6,061 nucleotides of DNA, from assembly GCA_030743915.1 (NCBI GenBank), contig JASLRP010000404.1, positions 1 through 6,061 on the forward strand. Reading direction: 5' to 3'. The notes below the pieces were generated by a model. It was not told where the DNA came from and did no database searches. It saw nothing but the letters and a program-made list of their open reading frames with translations. The first letter of the stretch is position 1. Each line of letters starts with the position of its first letter. The DNA is from SAR202 cluster bacterium. Its GTDB lineage: Bacteria > Chloroflexota > Dehalococcoidia > Lucifugimonadales > UBA1123. This document shows, piece after piece, positions 3,101 through 6,061 of the stretch. The position numbers and the translations under genes were made by a program.

Positions 3101-6061
3101 GAACTGGGAGCCTTCAGTGTCCGGCCCCGGCGTCTGCACCGGGAATCCGTAGGTCGTCACGCCGCTGGGGTTCACTCCTGAAGCGGTGAAATTCAGGGAC
3201 AGGTTGTCCACCTGAGCGCTGTTGTTATGGTCGTGGCCGTATTCGGTTTCACGGAGGGTGAATATCTGGACATCAACGCTTCGCGTGCCGATGGGGACAG
3301 AGCCCGAGGTCGCCTGCTGGATCATTCCAGTCTTGTATCCACGAGTGTGCCTGTAAACGGGTCCCAACTGATGAGTGGCCAACACAGAACCACCGGCGTT
3401 ACGATACTGCATCACAACCCAAGCGCGGTCATTCTCCCGGCCGCCACCGCCGAGCCAGCCGGAGAAGTCAAAGCTGACCTGCCCCTCGTCGATGATCGAG
3501 TGGGCGTCTGAGACGTTTATGCTCTGGGACAGCGAGTTCGACGATTGATTATAGCCGCCGAAGAATTGGCGATTGCCGTGGCCTGGAGGCAACGGCAGGC
3601 TGGTGTTGACGCCGTACTGTACGACGTATCCGTCGCCATTGTTGTGGTCTCCATTGCGGTCGTTCCACTGACCAGTGTTGCTGTTCCAGAACTGGAGATG
3701 GTCCTCGTGAGAACCTCCGTTCGGTTCATGGGCCGCCCAATTGGTGTAGGTGAACGGCTCTCCGGTCACCCACGCCCAACCGCCGTGGTGTTCACAGCAG
3801 TTATCCGGCTGGAACCCGCCGATCCATCGTGAGTGAGCGCCGCCAGCCTCTACTCGCACGAAGCGAGCTTCGTCATCGGAATGGAACGTCGCCAGATGAC
3901 CCGTGAGACCTGCATGTGTTCGAGCCTCTGCTTCCAATTTTGCGTCGAACCAGTTGATGGTCTTGCCCACAACCTGGAACCATTCGCCAGTGTCAGACCA
4001 TCCAGCGCCAAGGTCGCGAGGACACACGCTGGCTGACGGGCACGGCAGATAGTTCCTGTGTTTGCCTGAGCCGGACCACGCCGTAAGGCCGTCTGGGCTT
4101 GAATCGGTGAATTCTGCGCCCGGATTTACGATCAGGTTGTTGTTAAGCAAACCAAGAGCCGCCAGTGTCTGAGATGACGCCGAACCGTATGGATGGGCGA
4201 TGTCAGACTGGCTAGCGCTCCAGCCGGACGTCCCTGTGCCGATGGGGAACTCGGCCCCGCCGTTGGTTATCAGGTTCGCGCCTATCAATCCAGTATCAGC
4301 CACGGTAGGCTCCGCGCTGGATAGGTACGGAACAGTGCTGAACCCGCCGAAGATGCCTGTCCACGCGGATGTTCCGGCCTCTGCCTGACCATTCAGGACA
4401 AGATTTCGTCCGAACAGGTCGAGACCGAGTCCGACAGGGCTGCCCTCGTCTGCGGTCTTGTTCGTGCCTGCCCTGACTTCGGGAGGCTCGTTGGTTATCA
4501 CTACTGTAAGACTGGCAGAGCATGGCAACTCGTGACCGTCGTCGATCACTACTGTGACGAGGTACGTGCCATTGTCCGCATAGCTGTGGTCAACATTGAT
4601 GCCCACTGCACCAGTGCCGTCACCGAAGTCCCAGACATACGTGAGAATCTCACTTGGGTCGCGGTCGCTGGAAGGCGAACCGCTGAAGCTCAGCAACTGG
4701 CCTTCAAAGCCCGATGTTGGGCCGACGATGCCAGGGTCGCACTGGAACTCAGGGTTTATCTCGAAGGAGCCAACAGTTACTTCGTTGAATCCGCCCAACG
4801 TCCAATTGCCGGCGTTCTCGACAAACCATTCTTCGTTTTTGGTGAAGATGGTCTCTTCGTCGCGGTCGAATATGTTGATTGTGTGCTCGAAAAGCGGGCC
4901 CAGCGGGCCTATGGATACTGAATCTGCATAGACTTCAGGAGAGCGCACCTCAGGGGTGCATTTCTCTTTCGACTTGCCAAATGGCAGCGAGATCGTGACG
5001 CATATCTCAGGCACCAGAACCACCGACGGGATGACCAGCACTCGCGGGGTCCTGAGAGTGGCTTCGGCCACGGTAGTGGAGAAATCGTTGCTGAAGTTGG
5101 TAACCGTGTCATTTCGGAAGTTAGCGTAGTCCGGCTCCATGCGGAACTTGGGAGTCACGTCCAACACTGCGTCGGGCGCTGCGAGGCTGACCGAATGGTC
5201 GGCCCTCATAATCACAACACTGGCTGTGCCTGAGCAGACTGTGGCAGCCAGGGCACAGTAGCCGTCGCCGCCATCGTTGACGGTGAAATTCACAGGCCCG
5301 GTGAACTGCAGGACAGTCTCGATCTTGGGAGCGAACTCGAAATCCTGCTCCTGGGATATTCGCAGGCGGGACTCAACGTCCAGTGTTTCGTATGCAAGCT
5401 CTACGTCGCCCAGAGGCCCTGGCAGACCGAGGTCTGGAGACTGGAATCCCATAGGGGGCAGTCCTCTTGCCAGCGTGTAGTGGGCGTCGATGTCGGCTAC
5501 CACATCCATGAACGTGTCTTCACCGGATGCTGTGACGGTGCGGCCAGCGGAGTTTGACTGAGTCTGGATGTTCGGAAGCCGAGCGAAGGCGCACACAGGC
5601 TCGATCTGTGCCTGACATCCTGGCGACGACCGATTATCGAAGGCTATCAAAGAGTCGGCGGTCAGTAGTCTGGAAGATTCGGTGTCGTAGTGTATGTCAA
5701 CTGGCGACACGTCCACGCAGTCATAAACGCAAATCTCCGCGTCAATGTCCGCGTGGAGACCCAGGAAGGCTTCGATTCCGATACTCCCCCTGTCAGGCGG
5801 GGCCGTGGTAATCTCCGTGCCGGGGCGCGGCGCCCAACTGGAGGCGATGGTCACGGTGTCTCCGGCCCTGAAGGAGTCAGCTTCGGGGCGCGATAGCGTG
5901 ACCTCGACTGGATAGTCAACATTGACCTGCCCTTCGTTGAATCCATAGAACAGCGCGTTCAGGCCGGTGGCGCCGCGAGCGCTCATGCTCATCTGGGCGC
6001 CGAAGCTGCCGCCGGGGAATCCGTACTGACCACCGATGGTCTGGATGTGTCCCACCGGCCC
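2..6061 (-). CDS. Giant PKD-repeat and C-type lectin surface protein, internal fragment open at both ends
   Basis: One minus-strand frame (codons at 6059-6061, 6056-6058 and so on to 2-4) is open for 2,020 codons with no stop and no frameshift. Neither start nor stop codon is inside the window, so the full protein is longer. Order of parts: unrecognised beta-rich region (residues 1-435), PKD domain (436-523), first piece of a split PKD domain (524-552), three NLxxN heads (553-691), C-type lectin-like domain (692-817), three beta-sandwich tails (818-1269), second piece of the split PKD domain (1270-1344), and seven further PKD domains (1345-2020). The PKD signature W-G-D-G or F-G-D-G recurs throughout. 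Asp, Gly, Thr and Val are abundant and Lys is scarce, as in calcium-rich secreted beta-proteins. Paired cysteines suggest export to an oxidising place. Adhesion, glycan binding or a structural surface role is inferred; no catalytic domain is visible. Membership of one protein is certain from the frame, while the function is a reasoned guess. Confidence 0.96.
101..427 (-). repeat. PKD domain 8
   Basis: Residues 1879-1987. Opening V-A-P-T-I-D-A-G, T-A-D-E-G-D-T-V-S-L-D-P, T-I-S-W-G-D-G-T, V-Y-A-D-D-G-L-Y-T-V, C-D-D-N-G-G-C (cysteines 1970 and 1976), closing L-F-V-T-V-N-S. It has a loop after W-G-D-G (V-P-G-S-E-G) of similar length to that in PKD 6 and 7 but diverged. It gives the best view of what a full opening strand looks like and so helps to recognise the split PKD 2. 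Confidence 0.93.
428..763 (-). repeat. PKD domain 7
   Basis: Residues 1767-1878. Opening V-A-P-V-V-E-A-G, F-S-D-P-G-F-D, S-V-N-W-G-D-G-T, H-A-F-A-D-D-G-S-Y, C-D-D-D-G-L-C (cysteines 1861 and 1867), closing L-T-V-T-I-A-N. It carries the same added loop as PKD 6 (E-P-A-G, then F-E-T-P-G-A-E), which makes these two adjacent copies each other's closest relatives. H-A-P-G-G replaces the C-P-x-C loop of PKD 6. Confidence 0.93.
764..1105 (-). repeat. PKD domain 6, with CPLC loop and C-x5-C hairpin
   Basis: Residues 1653-1766. Opening V-T-P-S-V-N-A-G, then F-S-D-P-G-F-D-C-P-L-C (cysteines 1685 and 1688), A-I-D-W-G-D-G-T, H-H-Y-A-D-N-G-S-Y, C-D-D-D-G-A-C (cysteines 1749 and 1755) and a closing L-T-V-N-V-G-N. 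It is the only complete copy with four cysteines. It also has an added loop after W-G-D-G, with E-P-A-G and E-T-P-G-A-E, which PKD 7 shares. The E-D-F-T-A stretch has nearly the same DNA as in PKD 3. Confidence 0.93.
1106..1384 (-). repeat. PKD domain 5, first copy with a C-x5-C hairpin
   Basis: Residues 1560-1652. Opening L-A-P-V-V-E-A-G and N-E-G, then T-I-D-W-G-D-G-T, H-A-Y-A-D-N-G-T-Y-T-V-T-V, V-C-D-D-E-L-D-C-G-S and a closing L-Q-V-S-V-G-N. At 93 residues it is the shortest complete tandem copy because it lacks the long loop after W-G-D-G found in PKD 6-8. Cysteines 1635 and 1641 flank the acidic turn and could form a disulfide across the hairpin. Confidence 0.93.
1385..1684 (-). repeat. 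PKD domain 4, divergent
   Basis: Residues 1460-1559. Recognisable by I-D-E-G-G-T-A-S-F-T-G-S, F-S-W-T-F-G-D-L-S-P (residues 1502-1511), H-Q-Y-A-E-D-G-L-Y-P-V-T-L-T-V and a closing L-L-V-T-V-A-N. The usual G-D-G is G-D-L here, the first strand is I-P-S-V-T-I instead of V-x-P-x-V-x-A-G, and the D-D-D-G hairpin is replaced by a longer N-I-F-T-G-A-L-V stretch. It is closer to PKD 1 (F-G-D) than to its direct neighbours, so it may come from another sublineage of the repeat. Confidence 0.85.
1685..2029 (-). repeat. PKD domain 3, with a CPTC insertion
   Basis: Residues 1345-1459. Core T-I-D-W-G-D-G-K, then H-E-Y-D-E-F-G-T-H and V-F-D-D-D-G-G-S. Between the F-S-D-P-G turn and the W-G-D-G turn is an added loop holding C-P-T-C (cysteines 1377 and 1380) and E-D-F-T-A. 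The same loop is in PKD 6 and probably PKD 9. A second added stretch (T-F-P-T-T-R-P before the last strands) makes this the longest PKD copy at 115 residues. Confidence 0.9.
2030..2254 (-). repeat. PKD domain 2, second piece (domain resumes)
   Basis: Residues 1270-1344. It starts at the F-T-D-P-G turn and contains T-A-L-I-E-W-G-D-G-S, H-I-Y-K-D-N-G-F-Y-T-V-T-V-T-I-T-D-D-D-G and a closing F-T-I-T-V-N-N strand, so it holds all PKD strands except the first. The opening A-G-x-x-x-x-A-D-E-G portion found in its neighbours is missing here but is present alone at residues 524-552. The two pieces together make one PKD domain of normal length (29 plus 75 residues). It has no cysteines, unlike PKD 5-8. 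Confidence 0.88.
2255..2725 (-). repeat. Beta-sandwich tail 1, ending at the resumed PKD domain
   Basis: Residues 1113-1269. Same order of motifs as tail 2: G-V-N-L-A-G-V, G-F-P, S-P-G-P, F-A-G-D, S-Q-F-I-D-V-S, L-I-D-S-N-D, L-K-G-Y-L-G-G-F-D-G-Q-N-D, I-G-P-V-T, R-G-G-V-T-G, G-G-V-P-V-G-T-R, and D-N-L-T-F-V-L. A Ser/Gly-rich run (residues about 1144-1154) replaces the shorter loop seen in tails 2 and 3. Its closing strand runs straight into S-G-A-V-F-T-D-P-G, which is PKD sequence, with no linker. That abrupt join is the main support for reading the whole block as an insertion into a PKD domain. Confidence 0.78.
2726..3175 (-). repeat. Beta-sandwich tail 2
   Basis: Residues 963-1112. It matches tail 3 in order: G-V-N junction, G-F-P and P-G-P, F-F-Y-F-G, S-A-S-Q-S, S-L-I-D-E-G-Q-V, D-L-S-G-Y-L-G-G-F-D-G-Q-D-D-R-A, I-G-N-V-T, D-R-S-G-V-T, S-A-S-G-V-V-P-A-G-A-R, and N-D-G-Y-A-D-N-L-S-L-V-L. 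It has no cysteine and no obvious catalytic residue. The repeated N/D-rich L-G-G-F-D-G-Q-(D/N)-D loop is a possible calcium site, suggested only by its acidic and Gly character. Confidence 0.78.
3176..3610 (-). repeat. Beta-sandwich tail 3, directly after the lectin
   Basis: Residues 818-962, first of three homologous tails. It starts G-V-N (with the G as the lectin's last residue), has P-P-G-H-G-N-R-Q-F-F-G-G, then S-L-S-Q-S-I-N-V-S, I-I-D-E-G-Q-V, D-F-S-G-W-L-G-G, N-D-R-A, S-G-S-V-P-I-G-T-R and a closing D-N-L-S-L-N-F strand. The pattern of even, short beta strands fits a jelly-roll or galactose-binding-like sandwich; I know similar units from large secreted bacterial proteins but cannot name a family. 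It is the most divergent copy in its middle (a long R-H-T-R-G-Y-K insertion side and H-D-H-N-N in place of the N-D-G-Y-A seen in tail 2). Binding or structural role is inferred only. Confidence 0.75.
3611..3988 (-). other. C-type lectin-like domain (CTLD) with EPN and WND motifs
   Basis: Residues 692-817 follow the C-type lectin plan in order: an opening G-E-W-F-Q-V-V strand, a helix region with G-H-L-A-T (residues 722-726) and S-D-D-E-A, the W-I-G-G core motif (746-749), W-A-W-V-T-G-E-P-F, then N-W with E-P-N (779-781), E-D (786-787), W-N-D (799-801) and a final G-Y-V-V-Q-Y strand. In known lectins, EPN plus a later Glu and the Asn-Asp of WND bind calcium and the sugar hydroxyls. EPN is usually linked to mannose-type and QPD to galactose-type sugars (family knowledge). 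All these residues are present, so calcium-dependent glycan binding is plausible. The two conserved disulfides of animal lectins are absent: the helix and last-strand cysteines are missing, and the only cysteines are C755 and C756, adjacent. This is normal for many bacterial CTLDs. The domain lies between head 3 and tail 3 as if inserted in a loop. Confidence 0.93.
3989..4138 (-). repeat. NLxxN head 3, leading into the lectin domain
   Basis: Residues 642-691, a third head: N-L-I-V-N-P-G-A-E-F with L-T-A-W-S-G-S-G (Trp at 662). Unlike heads 1 and 2 it is followed by a cysteine pair, C674 and C680, spaced by five residues (C-P-S-A-S-V-C), and then by the C-type lectin-like domain. The Cys pair may close a loop at the neck of the lectin. 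The matching tail appears to be the one right after the lectin (3176-3610). Confidence 0.7.
4139..4276 (-). repeat. NLxxN head 2 (start of a beta-sandwich domain)
   Basis: Residues 596-641, a second copy of the head: N-L-I-T-N-G-G-A-E-F with a Trp at 614. It is 46 residues long, close to the 43 of head 1. Both share a following P-Y-x-S-A-type stretch and a closing G-L-x-x-x-N-L-I-x-N junction into the next head. The similarity shows that heads 1-3 are tandem copies of one ancestral segment. Confidence 0.7.
4277..4405 (-). repeat. NLxxN head 1 (start of a beta-sandwich domain)
   Basis: Residues 553-595. Opens N-L-V-L-N-G-Q-A-E and has a Trp at 567. Openings of the type N-L-(I/V)-x-N-G-x-x-E followed by a Trp are typical first strands of galactose-binding-like or jelly-roll domains in secreted bacterial proteins (family knowledge, matched by eye). 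At 43 residues it is too short to be a whole domain. It leads through V-A-D-T-G-L-I-G-A into the next head. Its missing body may be one of the three tails at 2255-3610. Confidence 0.7.
4406..4492 (-). repeat. PKD domain 2, first piece (domain interrupted)
   Basis: Residues 524-552 begin N-E-P-P-E-V-R-A-G-T-N and continue T-A-D-E-G-S-P-V-G-L. This is the first strand and following E-G turn of a PKD domain, matching the openings of PKD 5-9 (for example V-A-P-T-I-D-A-G with T-A-D-E-G in PKD 8). The expected continuation, a T-F-S-D-P-G turn and then a W-G-D-G turn, is absent. Instead the chain passes through G-L-D-L-F-G-R into the first NLxxN head. The missing remainder seems to be the piece at residues 1270-1344. 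An alternative is a degenerate leftover of a duplicated PKD opening with no structural partner. Confidence 0.8.
4493..4756 (-). repeat. PKD domain 1
   Basis: Residues 436-523. The core motif V-W-D-F-G-D-G-T (residues 476-483) followed by D-H-S-Y-A-D-N-G-T-Y and a closing L-T-V-V-I-T strand is the classic PKD pattern, in which a seven-strand Ig-like sandwich carries a conserved W-D-F-G-D-G turn. It is the only copy here with Asp-Phe rather than Trp-Gly before the D-G turn, so it is closer to the textbook PKD than the W-G-D-G copies further on. It has two cysteines, C441 at its start and C514 near its end, which could bridge the first and last strands. It sits directly before the split PKD domain and probably acts as a spacer. 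Confidence 0.93.
4757..6061 (-). other. N-terminal side: unrecognised beta-rich region with four cysteine pairs
   Basis: Residues 1-435 match no domain I can name. The sequence alternates hydrophobic and polar residues in beta fashion, with Gly/Pro turns and no long helix, coiled coil or membrane segment. A stretch at residues 64-73 (F-R-A-G-D-T-V-T-I) looks like the edge of an Ig-like or beta-sandwich unit. ADIDA occurs at residues 104-108, and A-D-I-D-A again at 189-193, which hints at two related halves. Cysteines come in close pairs: 111/115, 149/157, 269/276 and 354/368. The end of the region (residues about 386-435) has a G-P-L-F and a later L-G-G-F-N-E motif and leads directly into the first PKD domain. 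There is no start codon with a ribosome site, and no signal peptide, so the true N-terminus lies further upstream. It could be several small domains, and my boundaries inside it are not reliable. Confidence 0.55.

Noticed and set aside
4139..4405. Heads 1 and 2 as remnants of a mobile element or frameshifted pseudogene
   Set aside because: The reading frame is intact through the block, there are no terminal inverted repeats or transposase pieces, and the copies retain conserved protein motifs.
4532..4921. Plus-strand open frame of 129 codons
   Set aside because: Same register shadow, opposite PKD 1 and the end of the N-terminal region; no domain and no ribosome site of note.
5938..6061. Met codons near residues 24 and 26 as a possible start of the protein
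   Set aside because: The frame is open upstream to the window edge with similar composition, no Shine-Dalgarno-like site precedes these codons, and no signal peptide follows them.

Overview
The whole window lies inside one very large protein-coding gene on the minus strand. Starting from base 6061, codons run without a stop to base 2, which gives 2,020 consecutive residues. The start codon lies beyond base 6061 and the stop codon lies beyond base 1, so both ends of the protein are missing. Below, residue 1 is the codon at 6059-6061 and residue 2020 is the codon at 2-4. Everything annotated here is a domain of this single protein. I see no promoter, ribosome binding site, terminator, RNA gene, mobile element or CRISPR array, and there is no non-coding stretch.

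Reading from the N-terminal side: residues 1-435 (6061-4757) are an unrecognised beta-rich region with four close pairs of cysteines. Residues 436-523 are a first PKD (polycystic kidney disease type, Ig-like) domain. A second PKD domain begins at residue 524 but breaks off after its first strand and appears to resume only at residue 1270. Between the two pieces lie three short segments with an NL-x-x-N-G/P-x-AE motif and a Trp, then a C-type lectin-like domain with EPN and WND motifs (residues 692-817), then three homologous units of about 150 residues that look like the C-terminal parts of a beta-sandwich domain. Three heads before the lectin and three tails after it suggest a nested order: PKD around head1-head2-head3-lectin-tail3-tail2-tail1. 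Residues 1345-2020 (2029-2) are seven more PKD domains in tandem, the last cut off by the window edge.

The likely role is a secreted or cell-surface protein for adhesion, glycan binding or matrix building. The PKD chain would act as a stalk and the lectin and beta-sandwich block as a presented head. This is inferred from domain content. No signal peptide, membrane anchor, sorting signal or catalytic domain is visible, and all of these could lie outside the window.

The DNA is GC-rich and the reading frame is bacterial in style, with no introns needed. Giant proteins mixing PKD repeats, beta-sandwich repeats and a C-type lectin fold without the animal disulfides occur in environmental bacteria such as Chloroflexota, Planctomycetota and Cyanobacteria. 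The sequence alone does not let me choose among them.
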